64,000 nt of DNA, taken from NCBI GenBank assembly GCA_030035585.1, contig CM057477.1, forward strand, positions 62,229,447 through 62,293,446, read 5' to 3'. Made by a program: the position numbers and the translations under genes. The notes under the pieces were generated by a model that saw only the letters and a list, made by a program, of their open reading frames with translations, was not told the DNA's origin and made no database searches. Positions 44,081-54,799 of this stretch are shown here, in pieces. This stretch comes from Dugong dugon (taxonomy: Eukaryota > Chordata > Mammalia > Sirenia > Dugongidae). Numbering within the stretch: position 1 is the stretch's first letter; every line of letters starts with the position of its first letter.

Positions 44081-46321
44081 TATATATATGGTCACGTGCC
44101 TATCTAAGCAAAGACTGTGCTTCCAGCTGTAGGAGTCAGAGGATGTGGGTAGGATTTAGACACATATCAAGGATGAAACAGAGGTTGTTTAAGAGGGGGA
44201 ACACAAAGGGATCCATAACTAAGCACAAATCATCCAGCACCACCACCATTGCCATCAAGTCAATTCCAACTCACGGAGACTCCCTGTGTGTCAGAGAAGA
44301 GCTGCTATCATGGGACAATGAGTTAACACATTTGACAGCAAGAGAGTCACTGGAAAGTCAGGAGGAGCCTGATGATAAAGCACCTTTAGTGGAATGTATG
44401 TCATAGTGAGGCGATCCTGGAAAACTGAGTTGACACATGACATGATGATTGAAGTACTTGAGCAGCATAAGCTGCGGAGCAAAGAGGCTGGAGGCTGGGG
44501 AACAAGTAGCAAGTTCTTAACACAGTCCTGGTATGAGCTGATAAAGGCCTCACCTCAAGTGACAGCAGTGAGTGAGGAAAGGAAGGTATTTGTTCGTGTT
44601 TGGACACTGTCTTCTAAAACATTTCTGTGGCCTCCACTTCTTTTGGATTCTTTCCCAGTGCCATTACATGGCACACCATAGTGTTTAAATATGCTTTTTA
44701 ACTTGATGAGCTTTAAAAAAAATCAATTAAAAACCAAAAGAAGATAACAAAATGGATTTAATTTTGAGGTCTATCAACAAAATATTGTGAGGGAATGAAT
44801 GTATCAGCAAAGCCTCTTCAAAAAAGACCTAGAATATAATAAATGGGAAGTGGAACATGAAAACTAGCGCTATTCTATTCAGGAAGCAAAGAGCGTAACT
44901 ATGGCAACGATTGTGATTTCTCCGGTAATGTAGATGGGCTCAGAACAGACAGAAAGAAACAAACACTTGTTAACATCAGTGAGAATGTTTTGTTCTCAAA
45001 AGGGCAAAGTGAAAGTCATGGTAATAGGAGAAATAAAGTGAGCTGGTAAGGGAATTGACCACCACTCTGTCAGGTGAGGAGACAGAAATGGAGCTGGGAC
45101 ACCTGCACTGCACTTGCTCGTGGAACCACAGACCACCTCTCTCTTCACCTGCCCCCAGTAGAAACTAACCAAACGGAGCAGTGTCAATGAATATCCAGCT
45201 GAAAAGCCTGAAGAGAAATGTGTTGGGGTGTTTCAAGATACGGTAAAGATCAAGAGGTGAACCATCTACTTTGGGGGAAACAGAAATTTCTGAGGGTGAG
45301 GATTTGATCGCTGAACTTAAGGGCTTGGAGAGGAAGCTGCATGGTGAGGGGACTGGAAACAAAAGGGTCTGGTCAGGAGTGTAGAAATTTTCCATGAGGG
45401 ACCCTCTTCCTGAAAGCCTCTTTCTAGAAAGCTCCTTTCCTTGTGCTTTCATGGTAACAGCTCAGCTAGCTAGCTTTTCCCTTTATCTACCAGAGATAAT
45501 CAAGAGAGTCATGGAGGGTTAGTTTCATCCTTCCCAGCCATTCCCATAGACTAGACCAGAGCATTGTGGGGGATTTATCAGGAGGACCACTGATACTCCA
45601 CCCCTACCCCCAAAGAGACATGGAGTATGAAGTCAGGGAGGCACCTGAGAAGATCCTGGGCCTGATTATGATGTGTACGCCCAACCCAGCAGGCTGTAAA
45701 GAAGCAAATGGCTTACCTTCTATGTCCTAGATGGTGATGGTTTCCTTTTGAGTTTGCAAGAAGCATTTAATGCACTGATTCACAATCCTAGAAAATCATC
45801 ATTTTTTGCTGGTAGGAAGACAGTGATCATTGAACCCACTAACCAGGACTGTTTGAAAAGCTCCCTAAAAATTTGGGAAGCCAGGATGGTGATAGAATTC
45901 ACAGAGGGAATGATAAGTAGAATTCATAGAGAAATGATAAGTATTAGGTAACTAGAAACCAGACTTACACATTTAAAAGTCAGGGAGGGAAATGAGGAAA
46001 TCCTAATGGTCAGGAAAATCTCAGAGAAGGTAGGAAAGCTGCAGAGTGACTGTGCTGATATCTGAGACATTCCCTTATCCTTGGCCATCCCATACTTCCC
46101 AAGAATTGACAGTGGAGAGATGGCACCACTCTGATCCCAAATCGGTGTCACATTTGGAATAATATCATTGAGTGGCTCTCAGTACAATGTGAGATTGGAG
46201 CTTTTTTCCGAGCATGGGAATGGGTTTATGTTGACTCATTCTACTCTCTCTCACCACCATTGAGGCTTATCGCAGACATTTCTGAGAAGGATGACAGAGG
46301 TTCCACAAATAAAAAAGCCTA
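44081..46321. other. Largest unique region, 2.2 kb
   Basis: Apart from a reversed SINE 3' fragment at 44244-44310 (CCATTGCCATCAAGTCAATT) nothing is recognised. Frames of up to 95 codons occur on both strands (44291-44512, 44394-44681, 45165-45452) without domains or splice-like boundaries. Confidence 0.4.
44244..44310 (-). mobile_element. SINE 3' end fragment, reversed
   Basis: CCATTGCCATCAAGTCAATT to TCAGAGAAGAGCTGC. Confidence 0.65.
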
Positions 46322-46675
46322 TTTGGGGACTTACAGGGACACTGGTGGATCAGTGGTAGAATTCTTGCCTTCTATACAGGAAACCTGGGTTCGATTCCCA
46401 GCCAATGCACCTCATGAACAGCCACCACCTGTCTGTCAATGGAGGCTTGCTTGTTGCTGTGTTGCTAAACAGGTTTCAGTGGAGCTTCTAGACTAAGATA
46501 GACTAGGAAGAAAAGTCTGGAAATCTGCTTCCAAAAATCAGTCAGTGGAAACCCTATGGATCACAATGTTCCAATCCATAACTGGATAGACAGGACTGGG
46601 CAACATTCCGTTCCCTTGTGCATGAGGTCTTCATGAGTTGGGAGTCGACTCAATGGCAGCTAATGACAACAACAT
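46322..46675 (+). mobile_element. tRNA-Gly-headed SINE with RTE-derived body
   Basis: Head: TGGTGGATCAGTGGTAGAA, then TTCTTGCCTTCTATACAGG and a perfect B box GGTTCGATTCC with CCAGCCAATGCACC, following tRNA-Gly(GCC) over its whole length. Body: CAGGTTTCAGTGGAGCTTC to GAAACCCTATGGATCACA, the same block found at 12945-13115 and 49510-49620. Tail: GAGTCGACTCAATGGCAGC and AATGACAACAACA, the RTE 3' end. Confidence 0.85.
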
Positions 46676-46744
46676 TTGGGGACTTAGCCTCATGACATTA
46701 CTCTCTTTAGGCCCAAACACCAGTTCTCAAGAGAAACATTAAGC

Positions 46745-47105
46745 CCAGCTGCCATTTGCTGGTGCCTTCTTTGTGCCAAGCTCTGAGTCATCTCACCTAA
46801 TTCTCACCCAGTAAGGCCTCGAGATCTTCTGAAAATTAGCCAGTGAAAACCCTATGGATCACAAGAAATATTGTCCCTTATAGTGCTGGGAGATGAGCCC
46901 CTTAGGCTGGAAGGCACTCAAAATTCACATGGCCTCAACAATGTACTGAAGTGGCTATTGGGGATGCCCTGAGCCCTATTTTACACATAAAAGAACTTGA
47001 CCCTCAGAGACTTGCAGTAATTAGTCTACCATTCTAAGTGGTAGAGCCAAGATTGAAACCCAGGTATGCTGGCTGTCCTCCAAAAATCTGTCTAGTGGCC
47101 CTGTT
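46745..47105 (+). mobile_element. MIR split by an RTE-body fragment
   Basis: MIR left part 46745-46818 (TGCCAAGCTCTGAGTCATCTC) and right part 46968-47105 (GACTTGCAGTAATTAGTC, GGTAGAGCCAAGATTG). Between them, 46819-46950 carries TTAGCCAGTGAAAACCCTATG and AGTGCTGGGAGATGAGCCCC, matching 49590-49670. Confidence 0.7.
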
Positions 47106-47109
47106 ATGA

Positions 47110-47529
47110 CATTTAATATTATGAAACATAATGCTTACTCAGGGTGTGGGGGCGAGGCACCTTTATGAATTCCTGTGCTTTGTGCATTGTTGGCCTCACC
47201 TGAGTATTATTTTCTGATCCAAAAACCACACTCCTCCTACTGTGCAGCTGCTCTGCCCGGCTCAGGCCTTCTTGGGAAAAGCAGTCTGGTGTGGCTGGCA
47301 GGCCTTCTGAACTGCCGTTTCTGTTGAAAAAAAAAACCTGAGTTGAAATTTAGTCACACTTTGGATTCAGCCTTTTGGCCTGTACATCGATAAGGGAGTC
47401 CAAGTCTCTGAAACCTAGAAAGAAAAGAGTTTCTACAGCAAAGCAAATGTGACTTTTCAACAAGAAATGCCCCTTTTATGGAGTCCAGGAGACAGAACCT
47501 CTGCTCCTTTTCTTAAGCCGCTCCTTCAC
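47110..47529. other. Unique sequence
   Basis: No gene recognised. Confidence 0.3.
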
Positions 47530-48230
47530 TTAGAAAACCACTCCCAGGCCTCTTCGCCTGGCTAACTCCTGCTAGGCACTCAGCAAGTCTCAAGTCAGGT
47601 GTTACTCCTTCTAGGAAGTCTACCCTCTCCCTCCTGACAGGATCCAGGGCCTCTCCCCTATGTCCCCATCACACTCCGTGTTTTCCTCTGTCATTATGCT
47701 GGCTCCTTATGTGGCTTCTCCCTGTTCAACTGTGAGGTACTGAAGGTCAGTGCTGTGGACTGAATTGTGTCCCTCAAAATACGTATTGGAATCCTAACCC
47801 CTATACTGGTGGATACAATCCTGTTTGGGAATAAAGTTTTCTTCGTTATGTTAATTAGGTTATACCCGAGTAGGGTGGGTTCTAAATCTAATCACTTCTG
47901 AGTTATAAAAAGAGCAGATTAGACACAGAGAGGCCACACACAGGGAAGGGGGGCGCAAAGGGGGACAAATGCATTGGAGGACTGCCAAGGAACCAAGGAA
48001 CGTCCGGGACTACCTACAAGAAAGGAATCAGCATGGCCAAGACTCTGATTTATACTTATAGCCTCCAACACTATGAGAAAATAAACTTCTGTTCTCTAAA
48101 GCCAGCCCCTTGTCGTATTTCTGTTACAACAGCACTGGTAACCGAGATAGTCAGAAACAGGTCTTATTCCTCTAACGATCCTTAGCGCTATAAATCCTTA
48201 ATGAATGCTGAGTAAATAAATGAATGAAGG
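47530..48230 (+). mobile_element. L2 3' end split by an LTR
   Basis: 47530-47750 (AAGTCTCAAGTCAGGTGTTAC, CTTCTAGGAAGTCTACCC) and 48150-48230 (AACAGGTCTTATTCCTCT, ATGCTGAGTAAATAAATGAA) are consecutive L2 parts. The LTR at 47751-48149 sits between. Confidence 0.7.
47751..48149 (+). mobile_element. MLT1-like solo LTR with exact TSD
   Basis: 399 bp from TGCTGTGGACTGAATTGTG to GGTAACCGAGATA with GTCAG on both sides (47746-47750, 48150-48154). It has the MaLR core GAGAAAATAAACTTCTG near the 3' end. Confidence 0.9.
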
Positions 48231-48543
48231 TGCCCTCTCCAAGCCTTTGTGGGGAGTATGAGGGTAGCACTCACATCTGGACTATAGGGGAGGCCAGACA
48301 CCTCCCACCTCAGATTCTAGAAATTTCTCTACTCCATCCTTCACCCCTTGGAGTTTGAATTTTCACAGCCACTCCCAGCGATGATATCAGAAATGCTGGG
48401 GAGATTCGCCTTCATCTGTGAACTAGGCGGCTGGAGGGAGTTCAGCTCCTTGATGTGTGTCCACTATTCTAGGAGGCTGAGAGCCAAGGGCCCTGTTGCG
48501 GTGGGTTCTCAGCTGTGAGGCAGAAAAGCGCAGTTCAAAATAG
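48231..48543. other. Unique sequence
   Basis: No gene recognised. Confidence 0.3.
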
Positions 48544-48750
48544 TGTTGTTGTTAGGTGCTGTCGAGTCGGTTCCAACTCATAGTGACCTTGTGTGACAGA
48601 GCAGAACTGCCCTATAGGGTTTTCTAGGGTGTAATCTTTACAGAAGCAGATCTCCAGGTCTTTCTTCTGCAGAACCACTGGGTGTGTTTGAATTGCCAAC
48701 CTTTCAGTTAGCAGCCGAGTGCTTAACCATTTGCACCACTAGGGCTTCTT
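48544..48750 (-). mobile_element. tRNA-headed AfroSINE, reversed
   Basis: GTTGTTGTTAGGTGCTGTCG to TTTGCACCACTAGGGCTTC on +. Confidence 0.9.
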
Positions 48751-49279
48751 TCACAGTCCTGCTTGGCTATATTTATTTCAGACAGTTATGGTTAAGGGTA
48801 CTCACAGCTGGAGAGACAAGAATCAGAGGATGCTTCCTTTCCATACAGTAGTGTGTCAATCAGTGTTGACTAAGCTCCTGCCACCTTCTTGTGCTGACAC
48901 TTACGGTTCACAACAGTGCAGAGGTAACCCCAAGGATTGTGGCACAGCCTGGAGCTGATGCAGCTTGGAGTGAGGAGGCAGGGACTGGTGAAGGAAGTCT
49001 ATCTCCTTGCAGCAATATAGAACTAGGCAAAAGGTGAACCGAGCATGCCTGAAGCTGCCTGCCCAGCCCAGCCACACCCTGTCCAACCTCTGTGCCACTG
49101 CTGGGGCCTGGGCAAAGGTCAGGAGCTGCTGCTGTAACCACAAAGGTCAGTTATTTGCCCTCTGGGATCACTCCTCCTTTACTAAGCCTCACCCCCAGGC
49201 AACCTCCACTGTGCACAGCTGGCCTTGAGGGAGGGGTGGAAGCCCCTCCTCACAAACGTCTGGTCCCCAGCTGCTTTTT
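48751..49279. other. GC-richer unique sequence
   Basis: About 530 bp without repeats and richer in GC than its surroundings. Open frames overlap on both strands (48901-49143 minus, 49007-49304 plus), as expected from composition. No splice-bounded exon with a recognisable domain. Confidence 0.35.
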
Positions 49280-49434
49280 CTCCTCCTGGTGGCACAGTGG
49301 TTAAGAGCTTGGCTGCTGTCCAAAAGGTTGGCAGTTCAAATCCACCAGCCCCTCCTTGGAAACTCTCTGAGGCAGTTCCACTCTGTCCTACAGGGTAACT
49401 ATGAGTCAGAATCGACTAGATGGCAGTGGGTGTG
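49280..49434 (+). mobile_element. tRNA-headed SINE, short form
   Basis: TCCTCCTGGTGGCACAGTGG to CTAGATGGCAGTGGGTG. B box GTTCAAATCC. Confidence 0.9.
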
Positions 49435-49469
49435 CTTTCCCAGCTTATTCTTTGCCTAAGAACTCACTG

Positions 49470-49810
49470 CATGTTGCTGTGATGCTGGAAGCTATGTCAT
49501 CAGGGTCACCCATAGTAGACAGGTTTCAGCGGAGCTTCCAGACTAAAGACAGACAAGAAAGAAAGGCCTGGCAAACTACTTCTAAAAATTAGCCAGTGAA
49601 AACCCAAAAGATCACAACAAAATATTATCCATTATAGTGCTAGGAAATGAGTCCCCTAGTTGGAAGTCACTCAGAATACACAGTGGCTACAATGCACTAA
49701 AGCATACTCTGAAAGTGGAGATGGTGCAGGACCAGTCAACACTTTGTTCTGTTGTACATGGGGTCACCATGACTCAGAGCAAACTCAGTGACAACTAACA
49801 ACAACAACAT
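49470..49810 (+). mobile_element. Internally deleted RTE (5' region fused to 3' end)
   Basis: TGTTGCTGTGATGCTGGAAG to TGGAAGTCACTCAGAATAC is RTE 5'-region sequence; it passes directly into GTGGAGATGGTGCAGGACC ... GTGACAACTAACAACAACAA, the RTE 3' end. The coding middle is absent and there is no tRNA head. This is the composition expected of a BovA-like non-autonomous derivative. Confidence 0.7.
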
Positions 49811-50468
49811 AGAACATGAATGGTATAGTGTGTCGGAATATAATACGCCATTAATGAATGGTACCAACATGACTATTATGGCTGCCCTTAATCCGACTTC
49901 TGCGAAGAAAGTAAGTCTGGCTATGGGGCTAACATATCCACATTGTAAATAGCAGAGCACAGATAACTGATGATAACTAGGCTCCAAGCTGCTCGTGAGA
50001 CAGTAATGAGCGTGACTTGAAATAGCTCCTGAGCTGTGATGATCTGGGTTCGGGAAAATGCGTACTTGCGTGCACTCACTCATGTCCCAGTGGCGTGACC
50101 TCTCGTGGGGCACGCTTCATCCAGCCTGGGTCTGTGCCAATGCAAACATTTCCAGCTGAAGCCCAGTGCCCTCGTCTCCAGGTATGAAGGCCTCCTGGGA
50201 GGCAGATGTGAGTTTTTGCAGCCCAAGTTACCTTTGCTCTGCAGTAAACAGATGAATCATGGTTGTTCCCAGCAGGTCAACTAACAAGCAGCCTTGGGCC
50301 ACCCTGTCTGGTGGCTTAGGCATTGAGATAATGCCCTTGGTGCCTCTGAGGGAGGAAGTCATAAAGATGGGCTTGAACACTCTTTAAAGTTATCTTTGTT
50401 TGTTGTTTGCCTAAAGGGACTGGTGCTGAGTTATTCCTGGCTTTTTAACAAGTTCTGTGGTAAGTATA
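49811..50468. other. Unique sequence
   Basis: No repeat recognised. The 125-codon minus-strand frame 49736-50113 starts in unique sequence and ends in the RTE tail, with no domain. Confidence 0.4.
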
Positions 50469-50717
50469 AGGAGCCCTGGTGGCACAGTGGTTAAAGGGCT
50501 TGGCTGCTAACCGAAAGGTCAGGTTAAAGGGTTCAGCTGCTAACTGAAAGGTCAGCAGTTCAAAACTAACAGCTGCTCTGCAGGAGAAAGATATGGCAGT
50601 CTGCTACCATAAAGATTTACAGCCTTGGAAACCCTATGGGGTAGTTCTGCTCTAGTCCTCTAGGGTTGCCATCAGTTGGAATCGACTTGACTGCAGTGGG
50701 TTTTTTGTTTTGTCATT
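50469..50717 (+). mobile_element. AfroSINE with duplicated promoter segment
   Basis: AGGAGCCCTGGTGGCACAGTG head; then a 33-bp unit occurs twice in tandem (50489-50521 and 50522-50554, 4 mismatches), each GGTTAAAGGG...GCTGCTAAC...AAAGGTCA. Body and end (GACTGCAGTGGG then T/G tail) are normal. Confidence 0.9.
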
Positions 50718-50827
50718 TCTTTTGGTGATAAGTACAATCAGGGTAAAAGGAGGGCAGGCCCCCTTCATCATCTGAGGCAATGGGTCGAGAAGATTGGCTG
50801 AGATAACTGACATCACTATACAACTTA

Positions 50828-51180
50828 GACAGCAGGGGTGGTTCAGCGGCAGGATTCTCACCCTCCCTGCGGGAGACTCAGGTTTGATTCTAGCCAATGT
50901 ACCTCATGCACAGCCACCACCTGTCTGTCAGTGGAGGTTTGCATGTTGCTATGGTGCTAAACAGGTTTCAGCAGAGCTTCCAGACTAAGGGGACTAGGAA
51001 TAAAAACCTGGTGATCTACTTCCAAAAATCAGTCAGTGAAAACCGAAAACCCTATGACTCAACAACAGTCCAATCCACAACTAATCCTAGAGATGGTGCA
51101 AGGCTGGACAACGTTTCATTCCTCTGTGTGCATGGGGTCACCATGAGTTGGGGGCTGACTCCCCAGTAGCTAACAACAGC
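50828..51180 (+). mobile_element. tRNA-Gly-headed SINE with RTE-derived body
   Basis: Head GGGTGGTTCAGCGGCAGGA, TTCTCACCCTCCCTGCGGGA and a B-box-like GGTTTGATTC. Body and tail (CAGTAGCTAACAACAGCAG) as in the copy at 46322. An AAACCGAAAACC stutter occurs near 51042. Confidence 0.85.
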
Positions 51181-51529
51181 AGACAACCTCCAAGCTCCAC
51201 TGTAGATATCAGTTCCTTCCTTTTTCCAAGCTACGTTCTGGGTGTTGTTAATAGAAGAGCAGACTAAAAGTTAAGCTTTCTACCTGGCCTGTTCCTACCT
51301 GGATTTTGTTGGGGGTGGGGGAGGGGGTGAGAGTGGGAGAGGGGAACTAGCTTTAGTTTGCAGCCAAATATTTAAATATCTCTTAAATCTATCCACTTCT
51401 TTGCCTCCCTGCTCACAAATCTGGGCCAGAATCATCAGAATATAATACATTCGTACCTGAGTATGAACATATTCATACCCCCGCCTCCTATAGGGCTCCC
51501 CACATTCCTTATTGCTGCACAAAGCAGCC
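51181..51529. other. Unique sequence
   Basis: Contains a G-rich tract near 51309-51340. No gene recognised. Confidence 0.3.
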
Positions 51530-52230
51530 AGAAAGAGCCTGCCTAATCTCAGATCTGATCATTTCACTCCCCAACCTGAAACCTTTGAGAGACTCCCGAC
51601 ATTCTGAGGATCAGGCGTCAGCTATGACGTGAGCACCATCACCTCACCTCATACAGACAGGTGAAGGGGCCTCCGCAACTCTCAGCTCCTTTCCCTTCCA
51701 GGTCTTGGAACATTGTTCTTCCAGCCCAGAGCATTTTCTCAGATGTAGCGAATTCCTAGAAACCTTCACTTTCAGCTTAAGCTTTACTGCCTTCAGGAAA
51801 CTTTCCTTCCTCCCCCAGCGGGTCTTGACAAGCAAGTCCTTCCCATGCTGATTTTCTGATTCCAACGCTTCTGGGCTTTACTGTTACCAAAAACCAGCCC
51901 GGTTGCCCTGAAGTCAATGCCGAGTCATGGTGACCCCACATGTGTCAGAGTACCATTGTGGTCTGTAGGGTTTTCAGTGGCTGATTTTTTGGAAGTAGAT
52001 CACCAAGCCTTTTTTACCAAGGTGCCTCTGGGTAGAGTTGAACTGCCAACCTTTCAGTTAGCAGCCAAGCATGTTAACCATTTGCACCACCCAGGGACTC
52101 TGGTTTTATCGTTACTATTTGTTTAACCAGAACTTAAATTCCATGAAAGAGGGATCTCCCCTGCACTCCTCCCCCACTGTAATCTAGTATCTAGCCAGCT
52201 AAATGCATCTCAAATGAACCTCAAAAGTAC
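51530..52230 (+). mobile_element. L2 LINE split by a reversed SINE
   Basis: 51530-51889 has L2 words (GATCATTTCACTCCCCAACC, TGGAACATTGTTCTTCCAG). 52104-52230 continues with the L2 end (AACTTAAATTCCATGAAAG). The SINE at 51890-52103 separates them. Confidence 0.6.
51890..52103 (-). mobile_element. tRNA-headed AfroSINE, reversed
   Basis: AAAACCAGCCCGGTTGCCC to GCACCACCCAGGGACTC on +. Confidence 0.9.
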
Positions 52231-52324
52231 TTGCCAAAAGCAGATATTTGTGATCTTTTCACCTGGTTCACTGGGAAAGTATCAAAGTGGTGGGGTCAAC
52301 AAAGAGGAGAATATTGTTCATAGT

Positions 52325-53315
52325 AGGAGCCCTGGTGGTGCAAGTGGTTAAGCACTGGGCTGCTTGCCAAAAGGTTGGCAATCTGAACCCAACAGCAGTG
52401 GCTCCGGCAGAGAAAGGCCTGGCGGTCTGCTCCCATGAAGATTAGCCAATAACTTTTGTTCATCAAAAGACTTTACCAAAAAAGTGAAAATACAAGCTAC
52501 CAACTGGGAGAATCTCTTTAGAAGCCTTAAATTCAATCTAATAACCAAAGTATATACAAAACTTTGACAACTTAACAACAAAAAGACAAATAACCCAATC
52601 ATAAAATGGGCGAAGGACTTGAATAGACATTTCACCAAAGAGGACATTCAAATGGCCACCAAATACATGAAAAGACACACAGCATCATTCGCCATCAGAG
52701 AGATGCAAATCAAAGCCACAATGAGATACCAGTTCACTCCCGCTAGGATGATTAAGATTTAAAAAAAAAACAGAAAATAACACATGTTGACGACGCAAGG
52801 AAATTGGAACTCTTGTTCATTGCTGGTGGGAATGCAAAATGGTACAGCAGCTGTGAACAACAGAGTGTTGGTTCCTCAAAAAACTAAAAATAGAACTACC
52901 AAATGACCCAGCAATTCCAATCCTAGGTATGTACCCAAAAGACTTGAAAACAGAGACTCAAAAAGAGACTTTTACACCTATGTTCACTGCAGCACTATTC
53001 ATAATAGCCATAAGGTGGAAACAACCTAAATGCCCATCATCAGATGAATGAATAAACAAAATGTCGTACATACATATAATGGAATACTACCCAGCCAGTA
53101 GGAGAAATGAAGTCTTGATACATGCTACAGTGTGGATGGAGCTTGAATACGTTATGCTGAGTGAAATAGGCCAATCACAAAAGGACAAATATTGTATGAC
53201 CTCACTTATATGAAAAAACTACAACCAAGAAAACACCACGGGGCAGTTCTGCTCCATCATATGGGGTCACTATAAGTAAAAAACAACTCAACGGCACCTA
53301 ACAACAACAACAGAA
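52325..53315 (+). mobile_element. AfroSINE split by an L1 piece
   Basis: 5' part 52325-52446 (AGGAGCCCTGGTGGTGCAAG to CCCATGAAGATTA) and 3' part 53222-53315 (CAACCAAGAAAACACCACG to CACCTAACAACAACAACA) reconstitute one SINE around an L1 fragment. Confidence 0.8.
52447..53221 (+). mobile_element. L1 ORF2 3' part without 3' UTR or poly(A)
   Basis: TTTTGTTCATCAAAAGACTT through AAATTGGAACTCTTGTTC and GAATACTACCCAGCCAG to GACCTCACTTATATG: the last about 775 bp of L1 ORF2-related sequence. It stops where the lineage 3' UTR should start (compare 56770-56850), with no A tail. Confidence 0.8.
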
Positions 53316-53509
53316 GTAAGACATATTAAGTCTTCTCAAAGCAATCAAAAAGCCACCAGTTACCTGAGTCACTATGTGTAAGGTACTGCTAAATATTTTA
53401 CCTATATGAAACATGCATTTTGTTGGCAATTGCAATTTTTTTCAAAGAATACTTTGGTAGACTATCAAAGAGGTGAAGCTATTGTTAACAGCACAGAAGA
53501 ATGGGTATA

Positions 53510-53595
53510 CTAGCTGACATTTCTTTGGCAGCTACAGTGAGCCAGGCACAACAATCCTATGAGGTAGGTACTAAAAAATTAGGGTCTGCTATAAT
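53510..53595 (+). mobile_element. MIR fragment
   Basis: GTGAGCCAGGCACAACAATC and CTATGAGGTAGGTACTA with an internal deletion. Adjoins the SINE. Confidence 0.45.
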
Positions 53596-53602
53596 TGCAG
53601 GA

Positions 53603-53764
53603 GGAAACCCTGGTGGCGTAGTGGTCAATAGCTACAGCTGCTAACCAAAAGATCAGCAGTTCAAATCCACCAGGCGCTCCTCAGAAACTCTATGGGGCAG
53701 CTCTACTCTGTCCTATAGGGTCCCTATGAGTCGGAATCGACTCAAAGGCAACGGGTTTGGTTTT
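53603..53764 (+). mobile_element. tRNA-headed SINE, short form, with TSD
   Basis: AAACCCTGGTGGCGTAGTGG to CAACGGGTTTGGTTTT. Duplication TTGCAGGA at 53595-53602 and 53765-53772. Close to the family consensus as judged from the other copies, so relatively young. Confidence 0.95.
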
Positions 53765-53772
53765 TTGCAGGA

Positions 53773-54295
53773 AAATACCATGTGCTGAGGATGCGCAATA
53801 GGTTTTAGCCCCCACCCCAAGAGGTGGAGCTATTGGTAACGCCTCAAAACATAAAAGGATGGGGCTTGATTAGTGAATTATATCTGGAGGGCTTGTTATA
53901 TTGTTAGTGACTGAGTAATTGTGAACGTGAGGTCATGTAAAGATTACAGACTGTGTAATCTTTAACTTCATCGAAAGGGCCTGGAGCTCTGTGACTTCCC
54001 ACTTGTTCTGCGGCCTGGAATTGTGTGGATCTGAAAGAGCTCTGAGACTTTCAGGGAAGTTACTATCAATTTACCTGGTCCGAGTCTGTTGGCAAATGGG
54101 TCCGAGGAAGCCAGGAGTGTCTGGTTGTTTGTGTTCCAGTGCCCTGACCTGGAGAACTGACAGGATGCCCTGATTCTCCAGTTTAAGTGCAGAATATAGT
54201 GGGAACTTTGTTGCAGGCCTGACCACTTCAATAAAGTTTCATGCGAGGGGAGTCTGCTGGTTTTTCCTAGTTTTGCATGATGCCTTTTGTATTAC
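53773..54295. other. Unique sequence
   Basis: No repeat or gene recognised. Overlapping frames on both strands near 53970-54230 lack domains. Confidence 0.35.
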
Positions 54296-54462
54296 TAGGT
54301 CCCTGGGTGGCACAAATGGTTTATGATCTACTATTAACCTAAAGGTTGGCAGTTTGAACCCACCCAGTGAAACATTACAGCCAAGAAAACCCTATGGGGC
54401 AGTTCTACTCTGTAACACATGGGGTCGCCATGAGTCAGAAACAAGTCAAAGCCAGCAAGTTA
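54296..54462 (+). mobile_element. tRNA-headed AfroSINE, internally deleted
   Basis: AGGTCCCTGGGTGGCACAAAT to CAAAGCCAGCAAGTT. Lacks most of the block between the B box and ACAGCCAAGAAAACC. Confidence 0.85.
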
Positions 54463-54799
54463 TTATAATTTTTTTCTCTTGTATTAGCCCAGATCCACTA
54501 GGCAGGGTCATTAGCCTAATTCCTCAGGACAGACGGAAGTTCTGAGGTCTCAGCTGTCAACAATATTTCGATTATTACTATTTATTGGCACATATCCTCT
54601 CCCCCATGCTTTGTAGGTTGTTGGGGTCATATTGATTTTCAGTAATAAAATCATTTGCTCTGTCTTCATGCCTGATGGCAATTCCTGGCGTGATCAACTC
54701 TTTCCCAGCTTCCTGAGTCTGAGAAGTAGATTTTTTTTTATTAAAGGCAGCTAAAAAATGCTACAGACATTTCCTCCTTTTGATAATAACAAACTTTTA
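54463..54799. other. Unique sequence
   Basis: No gene recognised. Confidence 0.3.

Noticed and set aside
46322-46395. tRNA-Gly gene
   Set aside because: The head resembles tRNA-Gly but continues into a SINE body, has substitutions in the stems and lacks a terminator. It is a SINE promoter.
48901-49304. Possible GC-rich exon
   Set aside because: Overlapping frames exist on both strands as expected from composition. No convincing splice sites with conserved protein sequence.
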